Source: Lepiota brunneoincarnata | Lineage: Eukaryota > Basidiomycota > Agaricomycetes > Agaricales > Agaricaceae | Direction: 5' to 3' | NCBI GenBank assembly: GCA_023014365.1 | Contig: JAEBUN010000018.1 | Location: 62,001 to 126,000 of the forward strand | Length of the DNA stretch: 64,000 nt | Shown: one piece after another, positions 1 to 12,055 of the stretch | How positions within the stretch are numbered: the first letter of the stretch is position 1 | Layout: the number at the start of each line of letters is the position of its first letter | Position numbers and translations under genes: made by a program | The notes under the pieces: generated by a model | Seen by the model: only the letters and a program-made list of their open reading frames with translations | Database searches by the model: none | What the model was told of the DNA's origin: nothing

Positions 1-952
1 GAGAAGAGGACCAGCTAAAGATTTTGAAGAGGTCGGCTTGAGAGATCTCAGGGACTGGAGAACGCGATGACGAGTTAGAACCCGCCAGGAATAAGGGGAG
101 AGGGGGCGGCGTCGATGATTTCGCCCTCTGTTTGCCTTTAAAGGCAGCTGGTATACGCGCTAAAGCAGAAGTCAGCGGAAAGAACAAATATATCGTGAAA
201 AATGACTAAGCTTACGCATTGAAGTAGCAGAAGAGAGTACGGGGGAAGAAGGCCGGTTTGTTGAAGGGCCCGGCACCTCCGAACCTGATGCAATACCCAA
301 GGGAGGGAGCACCAGTGAGTCTTCCTCGTCCAGGGTGCGCAGAGAGACGGCGAGAGGGGGCAGCGACATTGAACTGGACGAAGCCTCTGTGGATAATCCA
401 CCAGAGGGCCCGCCAACGGGGATACCTGACGAGGGTTCTGCGGAAAATCCGGCAGAGCGCTCGTCGGTTGGATTGCACAACGACGCGATGGAAATCACGC
501 GTCTTGGCACTGGAGCGTACAAAGGAGAGGCCGGCGGAGGAGTTGGTTCGCGGGGCGGAGAGTATGGTGGAGGAGGGGTCCTTGCCACACCCACCTGACG
601 ATTTCCGCGAGCTCCTCGAGCTCCTCGCCCTCCTCTAGCCCTCCTAGTACGCGGTGCTGGTGGTTCCCATTGAGGTAGGAGGTTGCGACATGCCGGGAGG
701 TGAATAGTGAGACCTAAAAGTAGAGAAAACATAAGTAAAGACAACGAGAACAGGGGAAAACGCGACTTACGTTGCGCGATCGATGATGAAGGCGCGCCTT
801 GGGAAGCCATTGAGGCGTTGCTCAGCCCAGGGTAGCCTGAAAACAGTGTTAAGAAAACAGACAAAACTGTAACTCGAACTCTACTTACTGGAAGAAGAGT
901 CCGAGTCCTCCTCGTAGCGAGCACGTTTGCTGCTGCGCGTGTTTCTGTCCAT
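1..952 (-). CDS. Antisense Zn2Cys6-type gene of family A, N-terminal part (copy A2)
   Basis: The first four exons of the antisense gene described at 60280-62310 are present: 952-889, 836-771, 713-216 and 159-1, with GT-AG introns of the same sizes. The start ATG is at 952. The protein begins with a short acidic/serine-rich segment, followed by a basic Arg/Gly-rich stretch and long Pro/Ser-rich low-complexity sequence. The Cys6 cluster exon lies beyond the left edge. It is near-identical to the full copy and shows no disruption in the visible part. Confidence 0.7.
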
Positions 953-1279
953 TGTTGATAGAAGTGAGTGTTGAAAAGTGAATATGCGAGCACAATAGAC
1001 GAGTAAGAAGTGAGAGGGAGAACGAAGGAGATGAAACGAGACCTTGGGACATTTAAAAGACCCAATAAAGAGATAAAAATTTAAGCTATAGCAACAAGAA
1101 GTTGATCTATACATTTAAACTTGGTGACATGACATCATTCTGAAATAAGCTTAGCGAAAGTGCGCTACTCTCGAAGCTGGTGAACGTTCTAGACCATAGA
1201 GCGCGTCAGAGAGACTCAGATACTGCGAATTTGAAGGAGATAATGACTGAGGACAGTCAGCAATTTGGTTAGGGGGAGA

Positions 1280-2580
1280 TGATACGCCGATTTCACGCCT
1301 ATACATGAATTCCATACTCCGGAACGATTCTCTACATAGAATCATTGGCTATATCATTAAAGAACTCTATAGAGGATTGGTACTATATCCCGTAGTAGCC
1401 AGTTCGACCGAACTGAGGATATTCGAGCCTCGGAAGTGTTCAAACCAGCTCATTATCACTAAGCTTAGTGAACCAAGCTATCAGAACGCTCTCCGGAGGG
1501 ATTCAGGACTCTACATAGCCTATCGAGTATACCCCGGTCGCATCCAGGGACCTTACGAGCAGTTTTCTGATGAACCCGAATGCGTTTGAACATAAAAGAA
1601 TGTACCTAGTGGCTGTCGCAGGCGTATTACGTCTATAGCGAGTTCAATAATGATGACCGGACCACGGAACGGAACGTCCAACGTTCGGGAGGCAATACCC
1701 GATGCCCAAAACCCTAGAAACATCAAAGACTCCTAATTAACGAGTGCTTTGTGGGTCCCAGCACTTCGGCATTCTGCTTAACTGAGATTAATTACAACGG
1801 ATCAAGGGATTGTCCATCCGCTATACATTCCGATCATAATTGATCCGGAAACTTAACGCGCTCGCGTGGACGCAGAATAATGCAGCCGAGCATGGAGCAC
1901 GTCTGGCTGGATTGCCATTCGTTAATCAGAGAAAAACCCATAACCCAGGGTGAGGTAGAAATGCTGCCGAACCTTCCAAAATGTTCTACAGTGCCTGTAA
2001 CAATTAAGCTTATTGTTTTCTATTTCATATTTACTATCTCTCGTATGTATCTAAACAATATAAATACGGTCGCACTTGTTCGTGGAGAGGAGAGAGGTCT
2101 CACCCCCGCTTCCACACGCAAGTCTGCGAGCCATGATCAAGAACGGTTTCAGAGGGCTATTTAGTGTGCGTCGTTAAGTGTGATTTCTTCGGTCGTCGAC
2201 CAACCCAGGGACAGAGACAGAGACCAGAGTTCAGAGTTTAGAGTTCCAGAGTGCTAGAGACAGAGACAGAGACAGAGACCAGAGTTCAGAGACCAGAGAC
2301 CAGAGACCAGAGACCCAGCGCTTGGAATTGACAGGGATTGTCCTTTCATTGTTGCACCGTACAGCTAAGATAACTTCAACGGTTGTTCGTTAACCTCTAA
2401 AAACACTACTCTCTTGAATTTCGCTGTCAGAACGCACCCCCAGAACACCCTAAAAGACGAAACTGTTCATTATCTATCTCATTCCACTTGTATTAGCTTA
2501 AGCTTATCGAATAGCGGCTAAGCTTAGTGAAAACGAGCCCCCTATCTATATTAAAACCTACGAAAGTTTCTACCTTTTCA
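1280..2580 (+). repeat. 3' LTR of copy A2 (1301 bp, TG...CA)
   Basis: It begins TGATACGCC and ends CTACCTTTTCA, like both LTRs of element A. A polypurine tract (AGGGGGAGA) immediately precedes it. It contains an ATATAAATA TATA-like box near 2058 and a GACAGA/CCAGAGA simple-repeat block at about 2208-2312. Confidence 0.92.
2208..2312. repeat. CAGAGA/CCAGAGA microsatellite-like block inside the A LTR
   Basis: Hexamer and heptamer purine-rich repeats (GACAGA, CCAGAGA) occupy about 100 bp. The same block recurs in every A LTR of the window: 2618-2725, 21480-21585, 41760-41865, 50893-51000 and 63567-63678. It is part of the LTR, not an independent array. Confidence 0.8.
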
Positions 2581-2990
2581 TCGTTAAGTGTGATTTCTTC
2601 GGTCGTCGACCAACCCAGAGACAGAAACAGAAACCAGAGTTCAGAGTTTAGAGTTCCAGAGTGCTAGAGACAGAGACAGAGACAGAGACCAGAGTTCAGA
2701 GACCAGAGACCAGAGACCAGAGACCCAGCACTTTGAATTGACAGGGATTGTCCTTTCATTGTTGCACCGTACGGCTAAGATAACTTCAACGGCTGTTCGT
2801 TAACCTCTAAAAACACTACTCTCTTGAATTTTGCTGTCAGAACGCACCCCCAGAACACCCTAAAAGACGAAACTGTTCATTATCTATCTCATTCCACTTG
2901 TATTAGCTTAAGCTTATCAAATTGCGGCTAAGCTTAGTGAAAACAAGCCCTCTATCTATATTAAAACCTACAAAAGTTTCTACCTTTTCA
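2581..2990 (+). repeat. Terminal 410-bp fragment of an older A-family LTR
   Basis: It repeats the last 410 bp of the preceding LTR (2171-2580) and ends with the same CTACCTTTTCA. It carries additional transitions relative to the upstream copy (GAGA to GAAA, CGAAAG to CAAAAG, CCCCCT to CCCTCT). The repeat boundary coincides exactly with the LTR terminus at 2580. This fits insertion of copy A2 into a pre-existing LTR better than a random tandem duplication. Confidence 0.85.
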
Positions 2991-3816
2991 GCAGCCAGTG
3001 GTCAGTAGCAGGGAAGTGAGGTGGTCTTGCAATCCAAGTGGTCGCCAGCTGAAGTTCATGGGCACTTGGTGCAGGATATGAGGGATCCGTTGTAAGACTC
3101 CAACGGTACCATACAGGGACACCGATATTCACGAAATATGCAGGACTTGGCTGCGATGGCTGGGGCAGGAGATGGAGAATCATGCCTGCTCAGTTTATAT
3201 CCCAGTATCTCTGCAACAGAGGTGCCGTCCGGAGGCTATTGAGCAGCACCTGATTGAACTTGCATGCCATTGCAACCTGAACAACCCATTTCGTGGGTGT
3301 GATTCCCTCATGATAGCCAGGGTCAACGATCTTGTGGATTTGCCAGTGAAGTAAGCCTAGCCAAATACTAAACCAGTCGCATGCTTTGGTAGCGAGATGC
3401 CATGCACGCGATTCTGTGCCATGTTTTTCATGATACCTGAAACTAGAAGGGGCAAACGGACGAACAAAACTCAGGCCATTCTTGGCCTTTAGAATTCCTA
3501 TGACCTCATCCAGACTCTTCTCGATCGCTAGCCACTGCAAAACAACCTGTTCTGGCAAGCTGAATCCATCTGGGTTTGTGTGGGTAAATTTCTGTGGGAT
3601 ATGAGCCAGCAACTCTACCAATACACCGCTGTAAGCCACGGGCATGGTGGGGATGCAGCTCAACCACTCTGTTTGTGCAGTCCACCATCGTGGTTGCTGG
3701 AAATTGTCGGCTGTCAAGGTACCTAGCACAAATGTACGAAAGCCCTCATATGTATTATCCTCCACCAGTGTGAGGTTGCGCTGGCTGTTGGGTGAATAGA
3801 AGGTGTCACCATTCAT
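2991..3816 (-). pseudogene. Hypothetical protein ORF, cut by an A-LTR insertion
   Basis: A minus-strand frame runs from an ATG at 3816 with a 208-residue open stretch, meets one TGA at about 3190-3192, and continues open in the same frame to the LTR edge at 2991. The product is rich in Trp and aromatic residues, without signal peptide or membrane segment; a motif reading GVPVWYRW lies after the internal stop. I do not recognise a named domain. The in-frame continuation suggests a single gene with one nonsense change, truncated by the LTR; its remainder should lie beyond the older LTR, outside the window. Confidence 0.55.
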
Positions 3817-3861
3817 GATGGTGACTCATCCTGACATGATGGATATCCTGCCAGACAATGT

Positions 3862-3980
3862 CCAAGGAGATCCTCAGACAAACACTGGTAGAAATATTTC
3901 AAACTCTTCATCCAGGGAGATCCTCAGACAAAAGCTCTGGTGTTGACTTGAACCACACGTCCGAGGAGATCCTCAGACAA
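3862..3980. repeat. Three spaced copies of a 20-bp direct repeat
   Basis: GGAGATCCTCAGACAA with variable CC(A/G)(A/G) in front occurs near 3862, 3912 and 3961, at about 50-bp spacing, just upstream of the minus-strand ORF start at 3816. Spacers are not conserved. It could be a tandem-duplicated regulatory site or a minisatellite remnant. Confidence 0.6.
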
Positions 3981-5289
3981 GGGTTCCAAGCTTAGGGTGT
4001 CAGGTGAAGCGGTGATACCTATCAAGAAATTAGTCAAATAAAATGAGGAGTGGTTTCTTGACTTACGCTAACGTGTGCCCGCGGTTGCCGACTTGGGGGG
4101 AAGCTGTGGTGGTGGTTGCTTGGGACTCTAACGGATCACAGCATCGACGGATCAGGTACATCACCTGACCTCCAACAAATTTCTTGTCACGTGATGCTAA
4201 TGGTGAGTATGCCAACACCTCATCGCTGTAACTTCGACTCAATCGTTGGAACAACCCAACAACCTACACTTGTCTTTAGAGTTGTAGCGGTCTTTGGATC
4301 TCCGAAGACCTCTGCTCCTCATTATGGCCTTGGGATGATGGTCTTTGGATCTCCAAAGATCTTTCTACTCCCCTGGCATGGCTTTGTGACGATGATCTGT
4401 ATATGCGAAGAGTATGATACAACAGTATCCCAAGGAAACAGATCTTGGATTTTTGCACCCCCATACACCATTCTGGCCCGACTCTCAGTACACTTGTATC
4501 ATTCTTACGTTTACCTATTTGGTGCAGAAATGCCTACTATATTTCCACATGGAGAAACTGTCTTCTTGGGCAAGACACATCCACCTATCATACACAAGGA
4601 TGTGGCTTCAGATCTATAGTATAATCTGGGAGAGATTGAGAGAATACCAAGTGGAGACAACCACAGGCACCTTGTACCCCTGATGTCTTAAGTTGCCTTG
4701 ACCGGGAGGATTAAGTGTAGCAAGAAGGAACGCTGGAGGAAGATGGAAACTACATGGCAACATAACTCTCTTGTAAGCCAGATCTGCAGGCTTACACAAA
4801 CACACCTTGACATACTTGGACTGGTACCATGATGCCTGCACCACTACACTAGCCTGGCTCGATTCATGCTCAACACAACTTACATGTACGTGGCTGAACT
4901 ATACGAGTACCAAGGCATGCATCCAACACAAATTTCTTCATTTTTACCATCTCTTTTTGTCTTCCCCCCTCCTTGTAGTTTATTCTGCGCCCTTCCAGTT
5001 CCGGTCTAATTGTGGTTGATAAAAACCTTCTCTGTGCCTCATTTTCTTCTGCCCCACATCTCCGAACATACCTTGGACCAGTAGAATAAAAGTAGGACAG
5101 ATTGTGTCATGTGAATACTCAGTGAATTATTTACTCCGCCTTCTCTCGCCCCTCTTCTCCCTCTATCTCGCCTTGAGGATTAAAGCCCAGCGACTGATGG
5201 ACACGGTCGCACTCACGTCCCAACCACCTTCCCCTCTCCTCAAGGGGATGAAATGCTTACATAGTGGATATGTGATGACTAGCGAAGCA
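3981..5289. other. No recognisable gene
   Basis: AT-rich sequence with frequent stops in all frames. ORFs here are under 170 residues and look like chance frames. I see no repeat termini or RNA-gene motifs. Confidence 0.5.
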
Positions 5290-6229
5290 GACATTGCTGA
5301 TTGATCGAGACCTTATCTGAAAGTGCCAACTCTCATTGCGGACTACTGGGCACAATTGGACACATCTGTAACTACATACACATATCCCTCCCGCTTCTAC
5401 TGGTCATGATCTTTCCCACTCAACTTCTTGGAGACCTTTGTGGGCAACTGTGTTGCCTCATGAATCTTGATGTGGATGGTTATTTTAATCTTTCCGAAGG
5501 TTAGCTCCCACAAAACCCTGCTATGACAATCTACTCACTTTTCTTTTCTTGCAAGATTTCCTTCCACCACTTTCCCCCAACCCACGCTTACGACCATTTG
5601 TGGATGCTACGCTACCAGCAATGGTACTATTGCTTCTGTCTGTAGCTGCTGCAGTCTTGGTCGTATCGGCACCTCTTGATTCAGTGATGACTGCATTCCC
5701 GTGTGTGCTGATACCAGCATGCCCCCCGTTCATGCTTGCGACAGAATGGTCTGGCACCTGCCTGATAACTATGGAGCTTCTCAGCGAAGTGGGGCATTGT
5801 AGGTCAAGCTGTCTCACCTTCCGCCTTGGCTGACGCGTTTTTGGAGCAGTTGTCTTCTTTCCTTGCGAGCATGGAAACTTGTCCCGATTGTCAGCTATTG
5901 CTATGGTAAGTACATTTGGTACTCCTACCATTTCCACTGGCCTGGGCGATAGCGTTGATATAATTCTTCACAGCCTGCTGGCATAGCTCCGGTAGGTTGG
6001 GATGCAGAACTCCCGCCATGTCCCAATGCGCAAGTTGGTTAGAGCAGTCGCATACCCCAGGCATCCGCTCACGCGATTCAGTTGATGGTTGAGTCTCGAT
6101 TGAAGGCCCAGGCGACAGTCCACGCGATTCGGTTGATGATTCAGTTTCGGTTGTCAACCCAGGTGACAATATTGAAGCTCCTTGACAAGGACTAGCTCCA
6201 CGGCTATGTGTGTTGGGTGAAAGGACCAT
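5290..6229 (-). pseudogene. Decayed multi-exon gene remnant, function unknown
   Basis: Two adjacent minus frames (6229-5891 and 5937-5521) give Ser/Thr/Glu-rich then Lys/Arg-rich protein ending in a KKRK nuclear-localisation-like cluster just before a GTGAGT splice-donor motif. They can be joined by a GTAGGA...ATAG segment of about 34 nt, which is short for an intron. Downstream, 5500-5290 keeps coding-like sequence but with several in-frame stops. I recognise no domain. Exon boundaries are uncertain. Confidence 0.3.
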
Positions 6230-6901
6230 TGTCAGTGATAACTGGATTCACTGACACATCGTACTGCTCATTTATATATGCACAAAGGCTCGACGAAGGG
6301 CTACCTGGCTTGCCAACTTGTGAGACCAGTGGTACCTATAGCCGGATACACCCCGAGCGACAAACATTGGTGGTAGCAGGATCCAGCACTGCAGTCAAGC
6401 TAATGGATTCAATATGGGTGAGTTATTGCCTCCTAATTCCTTACGTCCTTATTTTATATTAGCCAAAACACATGCTCTTGTTCGCCTCAGATTCTCTCCC
6501 ACCCTGCTATCCCTTAGGACTTTGATCCACCAACAATTCATTGCACCAGGGCACTACAAATGGGAGTACAATGTGTGGCCTGTAGGCATTGGTTATCCAT
6601 GGATGTTGTCACTGATACACTGCACCAGGGCACCACGCACACGAATTAGACGTAATAGATAATAGACTCATTCCAGTACGTCTGACCCATTTTTACCGAG
6701 CACAGCTCATGTTCCTGCCCGGTTCCAATGCTCCCCAGCTCACCGCTGGACAATGACAAGGTCCTTCACCCGAGTGCCCCCTCCACGTACACCGCCAATG
6801 TACCTTCAAGAGGTATTCAATTACAAGTTCAGATAGGTATTTAAGGATTTCATGGTCGAACACTGCTTCCTGCAGTCGCTCACACTTTATTCATAGTGCG
6901 T
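6230..6901. other. No recognisable gene
   Basis: No conserved ORF, repeat terminus or RNA gene is visible. It probably includes the upstream region of the gene starting at 6902. Confidence 0.4.
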
Positions 6902-8060
6902 ATGAACATGACCAGCACCAAGAAAACCACCAGTGCCTCCAAGAAGCCCGCTAGGCAGACGATCAGCACCACAGGTGGGAAACCCAGCTCCCAGCCAACA
7001 TTGTCACAGACACCCACCACTGCCACCACAAAAGCTACGAAAAAACCTACAAGGAAGGCACCTGCCCCACCAAAAGAGAACAGGATGCCCGCACCACCTC
7101 AAGCACAGACCCAAACCCCAAATGATGCCATCCTGGCCACCCTGCTTGCCAAGGTTGCAAAACAAGAAGGTAAGTCCATTATTTTCTTCGTACTATCTAT
7201 ACGACTGACATTGTTTAGCGGAGATTGATAAGTTGAAGAAAAGTAGTGCCTCAAAGGCCAAGGATCAAAATATGAAACAGATCCCTCGCCCCCATGGCAG
7301 CCTTACAAGGCTTCAAGACAAAATGGGTTTGGAGAACAACAAGCCACTCTACAACTACTATTGAGTAAGTCCTTCCCTCATTTTACTTTCAATGCTAATT
7401 TTCGTCGCAGACATTTATTGGTGATATCCTAGACAATGCATGTATACCACGCAAAGTTGATTGGAGGCGTCAAGACCCACTTCCCTTAGCCTGGGTCGTA
7501 AATATTGTATGTTTATTCTCAACCACCTCTAAATCCTGACTGTGAACTATGTACACCACACAGGTACATGCTAAGCATCCACAACTTCAACGTTATGAAG
7601 GAAACTGGGCTACTCTGGAGATCATGAGGACAGTGCTCAAAAACAAAAGGTCCAACAGAAACAGAAGCCTCTGCGCTCTGGACAGCCCCAAGTTCAGGAA
7701 GGTGAGGACCATGAGGGTACTAACAAGGATCAAAACGGGACCAGAAATGCTCCTGAGCTTGAAGAGTTGGGGATGAGCAGTGGTAAAGGTGCAGGTGAAG
7801 AAGGAGCAAGCAGTGATGGGGGAGAGGCAGGTGGTGATGCTGGGGAAGAGAGGGATACCAATGACGAGGAAGAGAATGGTGCCCATGATGAGGGAGAGAG
7901 TGGTGCTGACGATGATGAGGAGAACAGTGCCAATGATGAGGAAGGGAGTGGTGCCGATGACAATGAAGAGAATGGTGCTGATGATGAGGAAGAGGGCAGC
8001 GTCGATGGTGAGGATACTGGGGTTTTGGTGGGGATGAAGAGAAAAGTGGTGGAAAGATGA
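6902..8060 (+). pseudogene. Four-exon hypothetical gene with acidic C-terminal tail, disrupted
   Basis: Exons can be placed at 6902-7169, 7219-7364, 7411-7506 and 7564-8060, with GTAAGT/GTATGT donors and YAG acceptors. The N-terminus is Lys/Thr/Pro-rich low complexity. The middle resembles a conserved domain (MGLENN..., DWRRQDPLPLAWVV, QRYEGNWATLEIM). The tail is an Asp/Glu/Gly repeat (about 7770-8030). Exon 2 ends in TGA where CGA would keep the frame. A one-A deletion near 7650 separates the domain from the acidic tail frame. I do not know the function. Confidence 0.5.
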
Positions 8061-9174
8061 AGAGGTTGAGGAGGAAGTAGTACAGATATATTGTTGCCTA
8101 TTGATCTAGTAATAGGCAATAATTACACACTTTTCACGCTCACATCTGAGGGGGCTGACCACCTGAACATTCAACTTAAGCATCTTTTGTAGTCAAGAAT
8201 GACAACTAAGACCATCGTCTCTTCCACTGACTAACTAGCATGATTTCCTCCAGAACAGGGGTTGTGATTCCCTTCAGTTTCCTTCCCAGAAAAGGTTGTG
8301 ATTTTCGTCAGTTTCCTTCTGAACAAATGTTGTAATCCTTTAAAAACTTGATGTGAATCACAGCCCCTCATGACCTTAAATATAGTGATATTCCTCCATT
8401 AAGTGTGGTAATCAAGTACACTAAGGTGCGTAATTACTACATTATCAGTGAATATCCACAACACCAATATCCCTATTTATAGTAGGAATTGACCACACCT
8501 TATGCTGGAATCAGAGGTTGTTTTTCATGACCCCCTGGGTCTCACAGTGTATGAACCCAATCATGCACTGGTCAACAGAACATGCAGGCATCTGCACTCT
8601 GATTTGATTACCCTATCTGCTGGTCAAAGTGTGATTAGCAAACAATGACAGACTACAAGCAGTTTGCCCTATGTTAGGGCAACCTGGGGGCCCAGGCAAC
8701 TCAAGGGGAACTGAGGGGAGCAGAGGCAAACCTGCAGGGGAATCCTAAGAGAATAGGATGAAGAGACCCCTGCAGGTGAAAACTGTGTATATACATGACT
8801 TATATAAGCAATATTAATGAATAGGGGGGTGAAGCGAACTGTCCCAACACTGCTAATGTAGGAATAAGGAGGGAGTGAATATGGTGACAAAGGAGTGTCA
8901 GGTAATAGGAGAATATAGGAGAGGTGTCAGGGGGAGTCTGGAGGGGGAGAGGGAGGGCTTGTAAGGACCTTTATGGGGTGCTTGGGTTGTTCTGGGTATC
9001 CTGGGGCTTCTGGCATTTGAAGGGAGGAAGGTATAGTGTGCTGGAGGGTAAGGGGATGCTTTGAGGGATTTTAGGGGTGTGGGACATGTTAGGGGTGTCT
9101 TTGAGGCCTCTGAGGTGTCCCCTTACACCCTACACCTTTGGCATAAATTTGAGTAGGCTCACTCTAATTATTTC
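8061..9174. other. Intergenic, partly G-rich; no gene recognised
   Basis: Mostly AT-rich sequence, with a strongly G-rich plus strand at about 8685-9130 (many GGGG runs). No ORF of note. Confidence 0.45.
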
Positions 9175-10271
9175 AGGTTCAATTGGCCATGGACTTGGTG
9201 ACAGCAAGGTAATTGGCTCATTATTCCAGCTGCCTACTCAATGTCCTAGCCCCCACACAATCCAGAAAATAACCTCAGTCCAATTCAAGAAGATTGCTTG
9301 CTCAGTTAAAGAAGATAATGGAACTATCACCTTCAGTGAGCTCCCTGGCATGATAACAGGCCTACTGCATGATACCCCATTTGCAAAGGGAACCATGAAG
9401 GCCATTTTCGAGGTACAAAGCCCTGATTTGGACTTGGTGACTTGATGACTCATAGCTATTAAATAGTTGATCCTTTCCAATCCATCTCATGCTGGTCAAT
9501 TTGTCATGAAACAGTTCTTTTGAATGAGCAACAAGGCTGCTGAATCCAAGTCCTTGGTCCTGGGTTCTGATGGCATTGATATTAGTGAACATAATACTCA
9601 GATTCAAGCCAAATGCTGCTACTTATACCAAGGAAATTGGTTCCTATTGGCATTTTTCTTGCATTGTGCAAACAATGGTACAATGGTTAATACTTGTGAG
9701 TCCACTACTTATTGTCTTTATTCTGGCTGCTCATGACATGTCATTGTCATGGTTATTGCTACAGATATTCAATTTGCATATGCCTTTTTGTTACAAGAGG
9801 ACACATTCCAATCTCCAAGTCTGGCATCTGGTGTGGAAAGCTACACAGGTGAACCATATGGGGTTATGTGGCCTGTTGAGAGACATTGTCCAAGCACTGT
9901 GACCTGGTGGAGCAGTACCTTGAGTTACCCATCATCATACCATGATCTAAGCAGCCTGACAATCTATGCCTTTACCCATTTTGCTTTTGGTCATAGTAAT
10001 AACTGTCTCTTGTTTTGCTGATCTTCAAGGTATAGGTTTCCCCTATGTATTTGACATCTCCCTGACTCATGTTCTCATTAGGCAGTCTAGCCCAAATCAA
10101 AGGCTGTGATGGCCTGATGCTCTTTGATCTGATGACACATACAACTGGTGGGTGAGCCAACTATCTCAACATATTTTTTGTATCACATCCTCACCTCCTA
10201 GAACAATAGGGGTTCAGGTGTTGGTGATTTCGGACATGAGGGAATCAATGCCTTCATCAGGGACCACTGAT
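9175..10271 (+). pseudogene. Alpha-kinase (MHCK/EF2K-type) pseudogene 1
   Basis: Separate frames resemble successive parts of a fungal alpha-kinase: PFAKGTMKAIFEVQ near 9380-9420 (start of the nucleotide-binding lobe), WPVERHCPSTVTWWSSTL near 9880-9920, FTHFAFGHSNN...FC then LQG near 9970-10030, and GVGDFGHEGINAF near 10220-10260, corresponding to the Gly-rich C-terminal segment. Frames change several times and stops interrupt them. Alpha-kinases phosphorylate Ser/Thr, and the family is expanded in Agaricomycetes. No intact reading frame is visible. Confidence 0.55.
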
Positions 10272-10679
10272 TGATGTAAAGAGATTTGCAGGTCCCTTGG
10301 CATTGACTCCTCTGTCCCCCTTCGAGCTCATAGATACTCAGGCCCAGAACTTGGCCCCAGATTCAACTGATGCTAACAAGGGTGGTATTGGTGATGATGA
10401 GAGTGCTGTTAGTAAATCAGGATTGGATGGGGGAGACTGATGAGTGATGCAGGTTCTTTCAGCATGTAATGTGCCATTTCCGGGTTTTGACCTCTCTCCC
10501 AATGTTTTTGCCATGTGTATCTTACTTAAAACCCCCCCAATATATGAATTATTCAGCCAATGTTCACATTCTGTCAAGGTGATAATGTCTGGTGCCTGTG
10601 CTAAGCATGGGAGCAAAGTGCTTGCATGTGAAAATCAACCTTGGACTAATGGTGCACCATAATAGAGTTCTATTTCAAC

Positions 10680-11600
10680 TTCTCAGACTCCATCTTCAGC
10701 AAGCTACACAACTCAAAATCATCAGATAGTCATGTTGCTCCTTTCAAACCATTTCTAGCAACATGCCTGCTTCCATGCAATTATTCCAGAAACCAGATTT
10801 GCAAGTACACAGGGAATGATATGCTGGGTGTGGCTGGCCTAAATGACAACCTGACTATGGCCATTCATGTATTTACACATTTTTCCCAGCTTTATTCAAG
10901 TGATTACATGGTTTTTTGTGATCTACAAGGTATGCATGCTACAATGTCTTCGAACAATGACTTGCTGAAATATTTTGTACTGATTCAGGTCTGTGTGATC
11001 AGGATGGCACATTGTGTTATCAGAAGTCTTATCAGAAGGACAGTTATTTTTAGTTATATTCCCATGTCACTATGAAACCATCAGTAGTGTACATCAGAAG
11101 GACCATTCTTACCATATGCCTCATGTTTCTTATCTCTGACTCATAGTTACCTTGGTCTGGACTATTATAGTAGGAGTACAGCCACACTTAGAAGTATATA
11201 AGGATACAGTACAATACCTTGTATCCTTATCTTAGTGTTATAAAGTTCTTGCCTCCTATACCTCTTTGCCATAACCAGCTGGACTTATAGTGCTCTGTCA
11301 TCTCCAAGTCATGCTTAGTAGGACAGGACCAAGTCTGTATAGACATCCTGTGTCAAACTCCATGCTACTCAAGAGCGAACCCCTAACCTGGGTAACACAT
11401 TGTGCATCATCGACCCTCAGACCCATTCATATGTAGTGGCCCTATCCTCTACAAGACATTCTAATACATCTTGTATCACAATAGCTGTGAACCAAAATCA
11501 ACTCGCATGTATTGGGACCTTGGGGTCGGCATGATAAACAGATTCAAGGACGAGCATGGTCAACATTGTAAAAAAAATATCTACTGCAACTCCCTGAAGC
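10680..11600 (+). pseudogene. Alpha-kinase pseudogene 2, interrupted by a C-family LTR
   Basis: KYTGNDMLGVAGLNDN and the alpha-kinase-like VFTHFSQLYSSDYMVFCDLQG occur at about 10800-10935. Across the LTR inserted at 11015-11397 the frame DQDGTL / CIIDPQTH can be joined, matching the conserved DPQ segment. GVGMINRFKDEHGQHC at about 11525-11560 corresponds to the C-terminal Gly-rich/His-Cys region. It is tandem to pseudogene 1, which suggests local duplication. It is broken by the LTR and by point changes. Confidence 0.55.
11015..11397 (+). repeat. Solo LTR of family C (383 bp), TSD CATTG
   Basis: It begins TGTTATCAGAAG and ends CCTGGGTAACA. The 5 bp on both sides are CATTG (11010-11014 and 11398-11402). 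Its length equals that of the C element LTR at 41927-42309, and it is the same sequence in opposite orientation. It lies inside the alpha-kinase pseudogene 2 coding sequence. Confidence 0.93.
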
Positions 11601-12055
11601 TTCGCAGTACTATAGTACAGGGGAGCTCTCCAGCAAAGTCTCAACTGGCCAAAATGCATCAGATTAACCATATTTTAAACAGCGATCTTCAATCCGGTGC
11701 TAACTGTTGATTTGACCATATTTGAGTAGTAGACCTGGCTGTATGCATTCAAAGAGATTATTCCTGATGTTTGTCAGTACCCTCATGATTGTAGGTACAC
11801 TATGCAGGTGAATGTTGCTTCAAGCCGTCGTTCGGAAACCCGAAGAGCATAGTCGTGACGGCTCTCTCTAGACGACTAATCAAGTCTTGAGTACATGTAT
11901 TTGAGCTGATTATAATATACCGTATATCATACAAAACCCCAGCCTGTGAAGGCCGAGTCGTTCTATGTCCTCAGGTGGCCCTTGGTGCCAAGGGTGTACA
12001 ATCTCTGAGCATTGGTTTTACCATAGGGGTACCTAGAGTTTACCAGTGTGATACT

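Larger units (their letters stand above)
1..2580 (+). mobile_element. 3' end of a family-A LTR retrotransposon (copy A2), truncated by the window edge
   Basis: Bases 1-1279 match 61359-62637 of the full element A almost base for base, and 1280-2580 matches its LTR. Only the 3' part is visible: the end of the antisense Zn2Cys6 gene region, a polypurine tract just before 1280, and the 3' LTR. By comparison with element A, about 11 kb of this copy should lie to the left of the window. CpG sites are largely intact, so the copy is young. Confidence 0.9.

Noticed and set aside
3862..3980. CRISPR-like array from evenly spaced repeats
   Set aside because: Only three imperfect units in a eukaryotic repeat-rich context; no palindromic repeat or cas genes.
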